DNA of 64,000 nt from Macrothele yani (GCA_039090855.1 CM076999.1:115009072-115073071); one strand, 5' to 3'; counted from the stretch's first letter, positions 43,447 through 55,080 are shown. Made by a program: numbers and translations. The notes: a model not told the origin generated them from the sequence alone.

Positions 43447-44868
43447 CACTGGCGGAAAGTGAAAAAAGAACACCAAGAAGGAATTGGCGGACGATCATGA
43501 AATGTACATATGTTAATGGGGTCGAGTTTACGTAGGTGTGATGTTAATTTCGGGACCAACCGGTGAGCGCTTACGCCACAGCACGGCATATTATGCAAAT
43601 GATCGTCGGTGGTATTTAAGGAGTACGGCGAAGTGAATGTAATCAGTCATCGGCGTACGGACACGTGCGAAGACCCTGAAGAAGCTGCAATGCCTGGACA
43701 TGGAAGACGTGTACCATTTCAGCAGTTATCGGACTTTGAGCGAGGTCGTCTAGTCGGACTCCGCGAGGCCGGGTAGTCGTATCGTCATATTGCGGAGCGA
43801 ATTGGACGGGAAGTATCGGTGGTGGTACGATAGTGGCGTAGATGGTCCGCGAAACATTCCCACACAAGACGTGGAACCGGGAGTCACAGACGGACTGATG
43901 AGCGGACCGATCGACGCATAAGAAGAGCGGCGTTGTCAAGCAGAACATCCACTGCGACGCAAATCCGAGCTGCCGTTGCACCTGAGGTGACTGTGCGAAC
44001 AATCCGCAACCGTCTACTGGACGCAGGACTACGTGCACGTGTGCCCGTGGCATGTGTTTCTCTGACTCCAGCCCACCGCCAAGAACAGCTGCAGTGGTGT
44101 CGCCAACGTCTGCACTTTGGTGATCTGTCGTGTTCAGCGATGAAAGCAGATTCTGCTTGGGAGACTCCGATGGCCTTATGCATGTTCGCAGACGCACATG
44201 GGAGCGTCTCCACCCATTTTGCATCCGGCAGCGACACACAGGGCCTACACATGGTCTCCTGGTGTGGGGAGCGATCAGCTATCACTCCCGTACACAACCA
44301 GTATTTGTACCGGGTACGTTAAACAGCACCTTCTACATCAACAGCATCATTCAGCCCGTTGTTGTGCCATTTGTAAGGTCGGTCCATCGTGGTGTTTTCC
44401 AGCAAGATAACGCACGCCCACACACGGCACGGGCAACGCAACATGCACTTCAGGGTGTGAGACAACTTCCATGGCCTGCACGTTCACCGGATTTGTCCCC
44501 CATTGAGCACGTGTGGGATTTTATGGGACAACGACTTATCCGGTCTCCACGGCCAGCCACGACCATCCCCGATTTACACGTCCAGATTGAGGATGCTGGG
44601 AACTCAATACCCCAAACTTACATCCAACATCTGTACGACAGACTCCATGCCAGAATTGCACAGTGTGACGCAGTTCATGGCGGTTCAACCACGTACTAAC
44701 CATGTTACATGGAAATGTTATTTTTCAGTTTACCAGCAAATACAGCTAGCTGTATGTTGCCATAATGTTTTGATCACGTTATCCTCTATATTCCGTTATT
44801 ATGCTGTATAAATTTCGTTGGTATCAGACGTCTCCTTCTTGGTGTTCTTTTTTCACTTTCCGCCAGTG
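43447..44868 (+). mobile_element. Tc1-like DNA transposon, family E (identical ends)
   Basis: Terminal inverted repeats CACTGGCGGAAAGTGAAAAA, then AGAACACCAAGAAGG, are identical at both ends over 35 bases and flanked by TA (43445-43446, 44869-44870). 1422 bp. A truncated reversed copy is at 56453-57005. Confidence 0.97.
43691..44699 (+). pseudogene. Tc1-like transposase (family E), catalytic half intact
   Basis: MPGHGRRVPFQQLSDFERGR begins the HTH region. Stops replace Trp at AGW (43774) and in RWWRRW (about 43831), and a frameshift lies before the core. From 44130 the frame is open: VMFSDESRFCLGDSDG-like start (MFSDESRFCLGDSDG), FQQDNARPHTARATQHALQG, LPWPARSPDLSPIEHVWDFM, ending DAVHGGSTTY. 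All three catalytic residues (D, D, E) are present, with 32 residues between the second Asp and the Glu by my count, not the 34 of Tc1. The 56453 copy preserves the N-terminus that is broken here. Confidence 0.93.
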
Positions 44869-45152
44869 TAGTTGGACTTACTTATATTGATAACATTTAA
44901 CATAAAGGAACATTCAGAGTTTTTGGACAGGTGGCATTTTACGTATGAATGAAAAGAGCGTATAACTGGGAACCATGTTAAGCAGGGTTCTACTGTATAT
45001 TAAACGTCACATATGAAAAAGACTAAAAATGGCTGAGTTATACAGCTTTTAACAAGGACCACTGTATTATCAATTTTCCATGTTATATTTCACATTGACA
45101 TTCATCATATCACTGTGCGCAAAAATGCAATAATGATTTTCTTTATCAACAG
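44869..45152. other. Mostly featureless; possible end of a DNA transposon
   Basis: AAGCAGGGTTCTACTGTA near 44980 (rc TACAGTAGAACCCTGCTT) is like the tips of pogo-type elements. No partner end was found. It leads directly to the candidate exon. Confidence 0.3.
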
Positions 45153-45229
45153 TGTTGTCGCCCCTTCCAATTTGGTACTGGAGGAATCTGCAGGAGTCTG
45201 TCTATTCCACTTGGACGCGTGTAGATGAA
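45153..45229 (+). CDS. Candidate internal exon, 77 bp
   Basis: An acceptor-like TTTCTTTATCAACAG ends at 45152 and a consensus donor GTAAGTA begins at 45230. Between them only one frame is open: two leading bases, then 25 codons reading LSPLPIWYWRNLQESVYSTW-TRVDE, ending exactly on a codon boundary. The next candidate, 57600-57731 on the same strand, starts on a codon boundary, so the two could be joined. No family is recognised. Composition is unlike neighbouring repeats. Could be chance. Confidence 0.3.
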
Positions 45230-45352
45230 GTAAGTATATTTCTGTTTTATTGGTGAATTCCGGTTTTATTTTTTGTAAATGATTACAGAAGAATACGCTT
45301 ATACTGAGGAGCTGAGGACCAACAGAAATCCTCGCGAACTCTATTTTGCGGT

Positions 45353-46440
45353 GTGAAAATCAGGTGTCGGTCAGTTGCCCACCCGGACACTTGCTCACCG
45401 GACACTTTCGCACTGGACAGTTGCCCACCCGGACAGCTGCTCACGCAGACACTTGCCCACTGGACAGTTGCCTACTCTGACAGTTGCCCACCGGAGAGTT
45501 GTCCATCCGGTTACCAGCTCACCGGACAGTTGCCCACCTGGACATTTCCCCACTGGGCAGCTGCCCACGCAGACACTTGCCAACCGGACAGTTGCCTACT
45601 CCGACAGTTGCCCACCGGAGAGTTGCCCACCCGGATAGCTGCTCACCGGACAGTTACCCTCTCGGACATTTGCCCACTCGGACACTTGCTCACCAGACAC
45701 TTTCACACTGGACAGTTGCCCACCCGGACAGCTGCCCACGCAGACACTTGCCCACCGGACAGTTGCATACTCTTACAGTTGCCTACTCTTACAGTTGCCC
45801 ACCGGACAGTTGCCTACTCTTACAGTTGCCCACCGGAGATTTGTCCATCCGGTTACCTGCTCACCGGACAGTTGCCCACCCAGACATTTCCCCACTGGAC
45901 AGCTGCCCACGCAGACACTTGCCAACCGGACAGTTGCCCACCGGAGAGTTGCCCACCCGGATACCTGCTCACCGGACAGTTGCCCACTCGGACACTTGCT
46001 CACCAGACACTTTCGCACTGGACAGTTGCCCACCAGGACAGCTGCCCACGCAGACACTTGCCCACCGGACAGTTGCCTACTCTTACAGTTGCCTACTCTT
46101 ACAGTTGCCCACCGGAGATTTGTCCATCCGGTTACCTGCTCACCGGACAGTTGCCCACCCGGACATTTCCCCACTGGACAGCTGCCCACGCAGACACTTC
46201 CCCACTGGACAGCTGCCCACGCAGACACTTGCCAACCGGACAGTTGCCTACTCCGACAGCTGCCCACCGGAGAGTTGCCCACCCGGATACCTGCTCACCG
46301 GACAGTTGCCCACTCGGACAGCTGCCCACGCAGACACTTGACCACCGGACAGTTGTCTACTCTTACAGTTGCTCACCCTGATACCTGCTCACCGGACAGT
46401 TGCCCACTCGGAGATTTGCCCACTGGACACGAGCCCCTTA
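45353..46440. repeat. ~21-bp minisatellite with higher-order blocks
   Basis: Units such as CACCGGACAGTTGCCCACTC and GGACAGCTGCCCACGCAGAC. About seven-residue periodicity leaves all three forward frames open for long stretches (one of 342 codons), which argues for composition and not for coding. Blocks of ~280-340 bp (marked by CATCCGGTTACC at 45507, 45848, 46127) are repeated. Confidence 0.95.
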
Positions 46441-46497
46441 AACTTGACCACACTTAGCACAGTAACTTTCGGAACAATCGATACCATAATTTTGAAT

Positions 46498-46723
46498 TTT
46501 TTTCTTTTTTTATTGGAGGTTTAATGACCACCGTGAGCAACTCAATGGACAGTCGGTCAATATAAGCAGTCGCCCGTCCCCAATTTAGGGCCATTGGCTC
46601 CAGGGAAGGAAGAGAGCCAGCGCCGGAAAACAACACATCTGTGCCTCACGGGATTCGAACCCGGACTCATCTCGGACGAATGATCAGAAGCCATCGCTTA
46701 GACCACTGCGTCACGAGGTCGGC
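46498..46723 (-). mobile_element. tRNA-derived SINE, family A, copy 5
   Basis: Reverse copy with T-rich tail, the body GCAGTCGCCCGTCCC and B box GGTTCGAATCCCG. A small duplication-like insertion (GACAGTCGGTCAATATAAGC) is present in the body. Target duplication not clear. Confidence 0.9.
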
Positions 46724-47489
46724 TTTTGGAAACTTAAGCATCATGACCTGGGTTGATTTTGGGAGGTCGTATACAAATTGCACAAATTACAATGTGTTCA
46801 AGTTTTCGTAATGGAACAAAACGAAACGTACGAGTTTTTCTGGGGATATACATGTAAATGCGTAGGTAACATCGTAATTGCACAAGGTTTATGTAGAGGC
46901 TTTGCGACTTACTAAATCTTGAGTTCTGATTTTAATATCTCGCATGTCATTCAATAAAAGTTAATCTACACGGACTCAACGAATCGATCTTCAGGTGTTG
47001 ACAAGATACCTACGTTACAGGCCTTTTCAGAAGATTTTAAATTGCAACCTTGATATTTCGAGATAGCGATATCTAATGATTTAAATTTCAGATTTATAGA
47101 GCCCATGAAAAATATTTTATATGTTAGTTTACATTTCACCCCCTAAATTTAAACTTTTCCAAATTTTCAAGTGTGTTGTTCGTCTATTAATAGCATTGTC
47201 TTATGATTTAAGTTTGGGCTTTTTGAGCCCATATGAAAGATATATATTAGTTTAGGTTTGGGAGGTAACCCCCTTAAATTTCAACATTTCTTAAACAAAG
47301 TTATACGGTCCATAAATATTTATGTGATCAGTTTTCCTACACCACATCGGAAACGCCCATCGACGTTACGTATTATCTACAAATCATTCTTAGTGGGCAA
47401 GTGTCCGGTGGGCTTTTGTCCGGACCCCGAAAAATCCCACTATATAAGAATACGTTTTTAAACCTGACCTTAAAAATTCTTCTAAAAAT
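46724..47489. other. Unrecognised, with one stray minisatellite unit
   Basis: AT-rich DNA. GTGGGCAAGTGTCCGGTGGG at 47393-47412 is the reverse complement of a unit of the 45353-46440 minisatellite, isolated about 1 kb from it. Confidence 0.5.
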
Positions 47490-47554
47490 GTCAGCCACCA
47501 ACTACTGTTTTTAAGTTCTAAGAATGACGTTAAAAATAGTAGTTGGTGGCTGAC
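47490..47554. other. 24-bp hairpin preceding the 106-bp satellite
   Basis: GTCAGCCACCAACTACTGTT (left arm from 47490) pairs with 47531-47554 with one mismatch and a 17-base loop. It stands exactly at the left edge of the satellite. Confidence 0.85.
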
Positions 47555-49430
47555 GCAAGCATTGGATCATCCTTCACTCGTATGACTGCCACGTCACTGT
47601 GTCAGCATTTGAGACTGCGCCACAGTGCACTAAAAGTGACAATGGTTGACCGACAGATGAAATCGCATCATCTTCCAGTTATGTAACAGTAACGCCACGT
47701 CGCTGTGTCAACATTTCACACGGCGCCACAGCGCACTAAAGAGGACAATGGATGAGCGACAAATGAAATCACATCATCCTCCAGTTATGTAATAGCAACG
47801 CCACGTCGCTGTGCCAGCATTTGAGATGGCGCCACAGTACACTAAAGAGGACAATGATGAGCGACAAATGAAATCACATCATCTTCCAGTTATGTAACAG
47901 CAACGCTACGTCGCTGTGTCAACATTTCACACGGCGCCACAGTGCACTAAAGGTGACAATGGATGAGCGACAAATGAAATCACATCATCCTCCAGTTATG
48001 TAATAGCAACGCCACGTCGCTGTGCCAGCATTTGAGATGGCGCCACAGTACACTAAAGAGGACAATGGATGAGCGACAAATGAAATCACATCATCTTCCA
48101 GTTATGTAACAGCAACGCTACGTCGCTGTGTCAACATTTCACACGGCGCCACAGTGCACTAAAGGTGACAATGGATGAGCGACAAATGAAATCACATCAT
48201 CCTCCAGTTATGTAATAGCAACGCCACGTCGCTGTGCCAGCATTTGAGATGGCGCCACAGTGCACTAAAGGGGACAATGGATGAGCGACAAATGAAATCA
48301 CATCATCTTCCAGTTATGTAACAGCAACGCCACGTCGCTGTGTCAGCATTTGAGACGGTGCCACAGTGCACTAAAGAGGACAATGGATGAGCGACAAATG
48401 AAATCACATCATCTTCCAGTTATGTAACAGCAACGCCACGTCGCTGTGTCAGCATTTGAGATGGCGCCACAGTGCACTAAAGGGGACAATGGATGAGCGA
48501 CAAATGAAATCACATCATCTTCCAGTTATGTAACAGCAACGCCACGTCGCTGTGTCAGCATTTGAGACGGTGCCACAGTGCACTAAAGAGGACAATGGAT
48601 GAGCGACAAATGAAATCACATCATCTTCCAGTTATGTAACAGCAACGCCACGTCTCTGTGTCAGCATTTGAGACGGCGCTACAGTGCACTGAAATTTATA
48701 AAGTGAGAATGGATAAGCGACAGATGAAATCACATCATTCTTCAGTTATATAACAGCCACGCCACGCAACGTCTCTGTGTCAGCATTTGATATGGCGCTA
48801 CAGTGCACTGAAGTCTATAAGCTGAAAATGGATGGGCGACAGATGAAATCGCATCATCCTTCAGTATATAACAGTCACGCCACGTCTCTGTGTCAGCATT
48901 TGAGACGGCGCCACAGTGCACCGAAGTCTATAAGCTGACAATGGATGGGCGACGGATGAAATCGCATCATCCTTCAGTATATAACAGCCACGCCACGTCT
49001 CTGTGTCAGCATTTGAGACGGCGCCACAGTGCACCAAAGTCTATAAGCTGACAATGGATGGGCGACGGATGAAATCGCATCATCCTTCAGTATATAACAG
49101 CCACGCCACATCTCTGTGTCAGCATTTGAGACGGCGCCACAATGCACCGAAGTCTATAAGCTGAAAATGGATGAGCGACAGATGAAATCGCATCATCCAT
49201 CAGATATATAATAGCCACGCCACGCCACGCCACGCCACGCCACGCCACGCAACGTCTCTGTGTCAGCATTTGGGACGGCGCCACATTGCACAGGTCTGTA
49301 ATGTGACAAAGGATGAGCGACAGATGAAATCGCATCATCCTTCAGTTGTATAACAGCCACGCCACGCCAAGTCTCTGTGTCAACATTAGAGACGTCGCCA
49401 CAGTGCATTGAAGCTTATAAGGTAACAATG
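47555..49430. repeat. ~106-bp satellite, about 17 units
   Basis: Unit blocks: CGCCACGTCGCTGTGTCAGC, ATTTGAGACGGCGCCACAGT, GCACTAAAGAGGACAATGGA, TGAGCGACAAATGAAATCAC, ATCATCTTCCAGTTATGTAA. Left units alternate in a two-unit pattern (TCAACATTTCACACGG / CCAGCATTTGAGATGG). Right units are longer, with GTCTATAAGCTGA inserted, and one carries a local (CGCCA)n expansion at 49215-49246. Confidence 0.95.
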
Positions 49431-49682
49431 GATGAGCGGCAGATGAAATTGTGGAACAGAGCGATGACAGAATGTTTGACCAAGGAAAGTGAAACGCCAG
49501 AGAGTATTCATAAGCGGATGGTCATGCATATGTCACTGGTGCACAGGGATGTCAGTTGACTTCAAAATCAGCACGAGTGACGGGTGGGCCAGTATAATTA
49601 TTGGGGGGGTGCGGCAAGCTGAATAACAACATTTTCTTTTAAGAAACACTGAAAAAACGAATTTTTAATACTTTTTTTCTCT
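49431..49682. other. No recognisable feature
   Basis: Transition DNA between two arrays, with a G8 run near 49603 and T-rich ending. Confidence 0.45.
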
Positions 49683-49738
49683 TTTTGTCTTTTGATTGAA
49701 GGTTTAACGACCGCCGTTAGCACCTCAATGCGCTACGA
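49683..49738 (-). mobile_element. SINE family A tail fragment at the array edge
   Basis: GATTGAAGGTTTAACGACCG and CCTCAATGCGCTA match the 3' part of family A in reverse. The 102-bp array begins immediately after it, so the array started inside or against the SINE. Confidence 0.75.
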
Positions 49739-49739
49739 G

Positions 49740-50965
49740 GATAAGTTCTCGGCCTCACCAAGAAGGAAATGGGCAAGAGCCATGAAACTTGCAGACTATT
49801 CCACATATTCACCCCGAAGTTCAACAGCCTTGGCACAGCCTGATAAGTTCTCGGCCTCACCAAGAAGGAAATGGGCTACAGTCATGAAACTTACAGACTA
49901 TTCCACATATTCACCCCGAAGTTCAACACTCTTGGCACAGCCTGATAAGTTCTCGGCCTCACCAAGAAGGAAATGGGATAGAGCCATGAAACTTACAGAC
50001 TATTCCACATATTCAACACGAAGTTCAACAGCCTTGGCACAGCCTGATAAGTTCTCGGCCTCACCAAGAAGGAAATGGGCTAGAGCCATGAAACTTACAG
50101 ACTATTCCACATACTCAACACGAAGTTCAACAGCCTTGGCACAGCCTGATAAGTTCTCGGCCTCACCAAGAAGGAAATGGGCTAGAGCCATGAAACTTAC
50201 AGACTATTCCACATATTCACCCCGAAGTTCAACACTCTTGGCACAGCCTGATAAGTTCTCGGCCTCGCCAAGAAGGAAATGGGCAACAGCCATGAAACTT
50301 ACAGACTATTCCACATATTCAACACGAAGTTCAACACACTTGACACAGCCTGATAAGTTCTCAGCCTCACCAAGAAGGAAATGGGCTAGAGCCATGAAAC
50401 TTACAGACTATTCCACATATTCAACACGAAGTTCAACAGCCTTGGCACAGCCTGATAAATTCTCGGCCTCACTAAGAAGGAAATGGACTAGAGCCATGAA
50501 ACTTACAGACTATTCCACATATTCAACACGAAGTTCAACAGCCTTGGCACAGCCTGATAAGTTCTCGGCCTCACTAAGAAGGAAATGGGCTAGAGCCATG
50601 AAACTTACAGACTATTCCACATACTCAACACGAAGTTCAACAGCCTTGGCACAGCCTGATAAGTTCTCGGCCTCACCAAGAAGGAAATGGACTAGAGCCC
50701 TGAAACTTACAGACTATCCCACATATTCACCATGAAGTTTAACAGCCTTGGCACAGCCTGATAAGTTCTCGGCCTCACCAAGAAGGAAATGGACTAGAGC
50801 CATGAAACTTACAGACTATTCCACATATTCACCCCGAAGTTCAACAGCCTTGGCACAGCCTGATAAGTTCTTGGTCTCACCAAGAAGGAAATGGGCAAGA
50901 GCCATGAAACTTACAGACTATTCCACATATTCAACACGAAGTTCAACACACTTGGCACAGCATTT
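49740..50965 (+). repeat. 102-bp tandem repeat, twelve units without length change
   Basis: GATAAGTTCTCGG recurs at 49740, 49842, 49944, and so on every 102 bases to 50862. All units read in one frame as a 34-residue motif (DKFSASPRRKWARAMKLTDY, STYSTRSSTALAQP), open for 347 codons from 49692 and, after one TGA at 50733, to 51008. Differences between units change amino acids freely (RAMKL, TVMKL, TALKL-like), which suggests no selection on a protein. The upstream ATG lies in the SINE tail. Confidence 0.93.
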
Positions 50966-51131
50966 CGGGAGTTTCTTTAAGCCTTCCAAAAAGAATTCTG
51001 AAACCTGATAACTGAAATACAGCTTTGCTGCTGATATCACCTCTGAATCATTTGAAAAATGCTTCCCTTTTAAACTTTTTATGGTCGCCCGCTATCAAAC
51101 TGTCAATTATGAATTTATTTCCTTTTAATAT
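50966..51131. other. No recognisable feature
   Basis: Short AT-rich interval between the array and the possible LTR. Confidence 0.45.
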
Positions 51132-51763
51132 TGTGATGAACACGTGCGGACGGACGTTTCATTCCGCCATTTTGTTGTTTCAGATCAGAACTGATATTCT
51201 TCACCACCCACGTGGTTCAATTTTAATCATATGTGGGTTTAAGAGAGGGGTGCATGAACACCTGGGGCACCTGACCTTGAAGAGTCAGCTGCTCGAGTGC
51301 TTCTGTTAAACAAGTTGTCACACCCCGCTTTTGTATACGTGCAAGGTTGTAATCGCCTGCGGGTATCCGACGACATTCCTGAGTACAGGTATTTCACGTG
51401 CTGACCGGGGAAACCAGTTTTTCTTGCGCATGCGTGGTAGAGGACAGAAAGGGCGAGGAGAATTGAGTGAGACAGTTGAGCTTCGGTCGTCAAGGAGAGA
51501 GGGTCCTGGTTAGGACACCGGTTTCTGACGGAAGGGCTGCGGTTATCGCAGAAGTGCAGCGTGGTGAACGGGAAGGAGGATTCCTTCGTCCACCGGGTAT
51601 TGCGGAAAGAATTGTGGAAAGGTAACACGTGGTCAGCACGGGAACCTGAGCGGAAAGTCATCGGAAACCCGTGAAGCAAATGTTGTCAGAATAATAAAGT
51701 CTTGCTGTTGCGTTTATTTCCGTGTACTGGACTGAGTTTCGTCAAGGTAATTATTCTTCTACA
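51132..51763 (+). mobile_element. Possible solo LTR of a Gypsy-like retrotransposon
   Basis: Begins TGTGATGAACACGTGCGGAC and ends TTATTCTTCTACA, i.e. TG...CA-type ends. A polyadenylation signal in AATAATAAAGTCTTGCTGTT (51690) is followed by a GT/T-rich stretch ~60 bases from the end, the layout of R and U5. No second LTR, primer-binding site or gag-pol was seen, and no clear target duplication, so the call is tentative. Confidence 0.4.
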
Positions 51764-51774
51764 CAAGGACGCCT

Positions 51775-52680
51775 TCAGCCGCCTTGATAGCCAGATCGTA
51801 TAATAAAGGCGAGGCGGTAGCTCTCTATACGGCGGGAAACAAAAGGTATTATATAAGAATTGATATGTCTGGTCCTGCAGTTGGAGTACAGGAAATAGTC
51901 CAATGGAGGAAGGTCTGGTGAGTAGGGTGGATGGTCTTTGAATTTAAATCCCAGATCCACATCCATTGTCTTGTGAGCCGGCGCACTGTCCTGCAAAAAA
52001 ATAAGACATTTTCACAGTTTCTTCGCCTTGTTTACTTCAATGCCTGCTTTAATCAGCACAGCAAGATGGAATATTATTCAGCATTTATTGTTTGGTCCTT
52101 CGGGATATAGTCAGTCAGTAAAACGCCTTCCGAATTCACAAAAACCGTTGCCATAACCTTTCCTGCAGACCTTCGTGTCGGCAGGAAAGTTCAGGCTCGA
52201 GTGCCGCCACTGTAGGGACTGTTGTTATGTCTTTGGATCGTGATGATGTAACCACGTTTCATCAACAATGACAAGTCGCTGCCAAAAATTATCACCAGAT
52301 CGCTCAAAATGCTGCAAAACCGATTTGGAAGTGTCCACTTGTTTTCCTTTGTCATCGGCGTTCAAACATTTAGGCACCCACTTCGCTGACATTGTCTGCA
52401 TATCTAAGTGCTCATGAATTATAAACCCATCACGTTCACTGGATATCTCTAGTGTCTCAGTTATTGTTGTTGCTGAGATTTGCCGATCTGACAAATTCAA
52501 GTCATGAACACGATCAACAATTTCGGGTGATGTCGCTGTTGAAAGCCTCCCAGATCTTGCTACATCTTAGGTCTCAAAGTCTCCACGCTGAAACTTGGCA
52601 CATCTTCACACAGGAATATGAAGGGCACAATTCATTTGATGTATGTTTGCAGCATACACTCACAGATTTCTTTTGAAGGT
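51775..52680 (-). pseudogene. Mariner 3 transposase remnant
   Basis: Minus strand: FQRGDFET, stop, DVARSGRLSTATSPEIVDRV, DRQISATTITETLEISSERD, KWVPKCLNADDKGKQVDTSK, IVDETWLHHHDPKT, stop. That is the mariner HTH, the WVP linker and the first catalytic motif (DETW). A second segment (51775-51996) gives QDSAPAHKTMD and PPYSPDLPPLDYFLY, where the third motif reads PLDYF. Stops and frame changes interrupt it, and the tail after LYSN is unlike mariner. Right end perhaps near 52905 (GAGAGCTTTTCGGCATTCCC then TCGTA). Left end not found. Confidence 0.75.
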
Positions 52681-52904
52681 TTCTTCTTCAAGAACAGAAA
52701 TTTCACGTCAGCCCGGAATTCCACATTCTAAATTTCAACACATTGCATTGACATAATTCAGGTTATGACGTCAATCTTAGCTCTTAGTCTGAAAACTGGC
52801 ACTTTACAACACAAAAAAAAACTCTTACGAGCTGCAGTTACAAAATAATGCTACAACTACAGCAAATGTTTTACGCGGAGAGCTTTTCGGCATTCCCTCG
52901 TATA

Positions 52905-53030
52905 AGCAATCGCCAGACTCTAATTTAGAGCCATTGGGTGCCGCAAGACAAACACAACATCCATGCCTCAACTGGATTCAAACCCGTGCTGTTTTCATGC
53001 GAATGGTCATAAGCCAGCACTTAATTAATA
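52905..53030 (-). mobile_element. SINE family A, copy 7 (old, partial)
   Basis: TATAAGCAATCGCCAGACTC, CAAGACAAACACAACATCCA and GGATTCAAACCC follow the family order in reverse with many changes and lack both edges. Confidence 0.7.
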
Positions 53031-53095
53031 CATACAATTGACGTGGACTAAGAACATCAAACAGAAGTCATCGCTCTTTCCACATTTATAAGTGA

Positions 53096-53300
53096 GTCGC
53101 CGTGCGTCGGATGGGCACGTTAAGCCGTCGGACCCCGGGTACTGGCTTTCCGGTAATAAATAAGAGTGTCTTCCTCCCCCTTTCTACTTCGCTTTCGGGT
53201 CACTTTCCTATCGGGCACTCTAGCCCAAATCTCCTAGCTTCCTATTTCTAAGGGTTGTTTAAGACCTGGGGTCAGACACTCCTTCCTAAAATCCTCTACA
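53096..53300 (+). mobile_element. SINE family B, copy 4 (head missing)
   Basis: CGTGCGTCGGATGGGCACGT, TAAGCCGTCGGACCCCGGGT and CTTCCTCCCCCTTTCTACTT match the reverse of 9850-10090 closely, including the tail GGGTTGTTTAAGACCTGGGG and AAAATCCTCTA. Confidence 0.8.
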
Positions 53301-53312
53301 TTTTATAATTTG

Positions 53313-53689
53313 ATCACGCAGTCATTCAGTGAACATTTGGTATAAAATTAAAGTAAAGTTTAGTATTGATCTCTCGCTGCTTTCGATTAAAAAAAAATGC
53401 TCTCTTTCAGACTGTCTCGCGCGCAAAAAGTTTCTTCTATAGAACCAGCATTCATAATCTGCCCTCAAGCAAGGACACCTTCTATTATAGACTTCAATTT
53501 ACTGAAATAATAGCCAAGGTAAGCTGCATTATTTGCTTGTCCCTATTTTGTTATAGTAGTGTTTGGTATTCATTTGTGTTTTATTGCAAATGCTTTTGAA
53601 ATTTTTGGAAAAACAGTCTGATACGTGACTTTTTTAATACCCTCAATTTTCGTAGCAGGAATATTCAAACTTTAATGTAGTATCCTTCA
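53313..53689 (+). repeat. Direct flanking repeat, left copy
   Basis: ~377-bp block starting TCACGCAGTCATTC and ending GGAATATTCAAACTTTAATG-TAGTATC. It recurs in the same orientation at 55120-55508 with several substitutions and a T-run expansion. The two copies bracket the mariner-tail array. No LTR-like TG/CA ends. A segment within both copies (TTCT.CAG ... CCGAGGTAAGC in the right copy) looks exon-like, but stops differ between copies. Confidence 0.85.
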
Positions 53690-55080
53690 CGGGCGGCACT
53701 TTAGCAACTGGGAGGAGGTGGCAGATGGGGTGAAGGAGTTCTTCGTCTCGAATGACAACAACTGGTACCCCCGCGGAATCGAAGAACTGGCAGAAAGATG
53801 GCTAAACACGGTGCAAAACGATGGCCTACTCTTTGAATGCTAGTCAGCTTTCATCGTAAAGGTACGCATGAAGACATAAAGTGATACAAATATTGCAAAA
53901 ATTTCGACTCACCCTCTGTAGAATCCAAGAACTGGCAGACAGATGGCTAAAGACGGTGCAACACGATGGCCTATACTTTCAATGCTAGTCAGCTTTCGTC
54001 GTAAAGGTACGTATGAAGACATAAAGTGATACAAATAATGCAAAACTTTCGACTCACCCTCTGTAGAATCGAAGAACTGGCAGACAGGTGGCTAAAGACG
54101 GTGCAACACGATGGCCTATACTTTGAATGCTAGTCAGCTTTCGTCGTAAAGGAACGTATGAAGACATAAAGTGATACAAATAATGCAAAACTTTCGACTC
54201 ACCCTCTGTAGAATCGAAGAACTGGCAGACAGATTGGTAAAGAAGATGCAACACGATGGCCTATACTTTGAATGCTAGTCAGCTTTCGTCGTGAAGGAAC
54301 GTATGAAGACATAAAGTGATACAAATAATGCAAAACTTTCGACTTGCACTCTGTAGAATCCAAGAACTGGCAGACAGATGGCTAAAGACGGTGCAACACG
54401 ATGGCCTATACTTTGAATGCTAGTCAGCTTTCGTCGTAAAGGAACGTATGAAGACATAAAGTGATACAAATAATGCAAAACTTTCGACTCACCCTCTGTA
54501 GAATCGAAGAACTGGCAGACAGATTGGTAAAGAAGATGCAACACGATGGCCTATACTTTGAAAGCTAGTCAGCTTTCGTCGTGAAGGTACGTGTGAAGAC
54601 ATAAAGTGATCCAAATATGGCAAAACTTTCGACTTGCACTCTGTAGAATCGAAGAACTGGCAGACAGATGGCTAAAGACGGTGCAACACGATGGCCTATA
54701 CTTTGAATGCTAGTCAGCTTTTGTCGTAAAGGTACGTATGAAGACATAAAGTGATCCAAATATTGCGAAATTTTCGACTCGCCCTCTATAGAATAAAAGA
54801 ACTTGCAGACAGATAGCTAAAGACGGTGCAACACGATGGCCTATACTTTGAATGCTAGTCAGCTTTCGTCGTAAAGGTACGCATGAAGACATAAAGTGAT
54901 ACAAATAATGCAAAACTTTCGACTCACCCTCTGTAGAATCGAAGAACTGGCAGACAGATTGGTAAAGAAGATACAACACGATGGCCTATACTTTGAATGC
55001 TAGTCAGCTTTCGTCGTAAACGTACGTATGAAGACATAAAGTGACCCAAACATTGCAAAACTTTCGACTTACCGTCTGTA
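53690..55080 (+). repeat. 145-bp satellite made from a mariner 3' end, nine units
   Basis: The first unit is preceded by a mariner C-terminus, HFSNWEEVADGVKEFF, NDNNWYPRGIEELAERWLNT, VQNDGLLFEC and TAG (53692-53843). The repeated unit comprises that last exon end (RIEELADRW...HDGLYFEC-stop) plus the trailer to TTTCGACTCACCCTCTGTA. GAATCGAAGAACTGG or a variant recurs at 53776, 53921, 54066, 54211, 54356, 54501, 54646, 54791 and 54936, exactly 145 apart. Units alternate between two variants (ACCCTCTGTA / TTGCACTCTGTA). Confidence 0.93.

Noticed and set aside
45353..46457. 342-codon open frame rich in Thr/Cys/Pro
   Set aside because: All three forward frames are open over the same array; pattern reflects the 21-bp unit.
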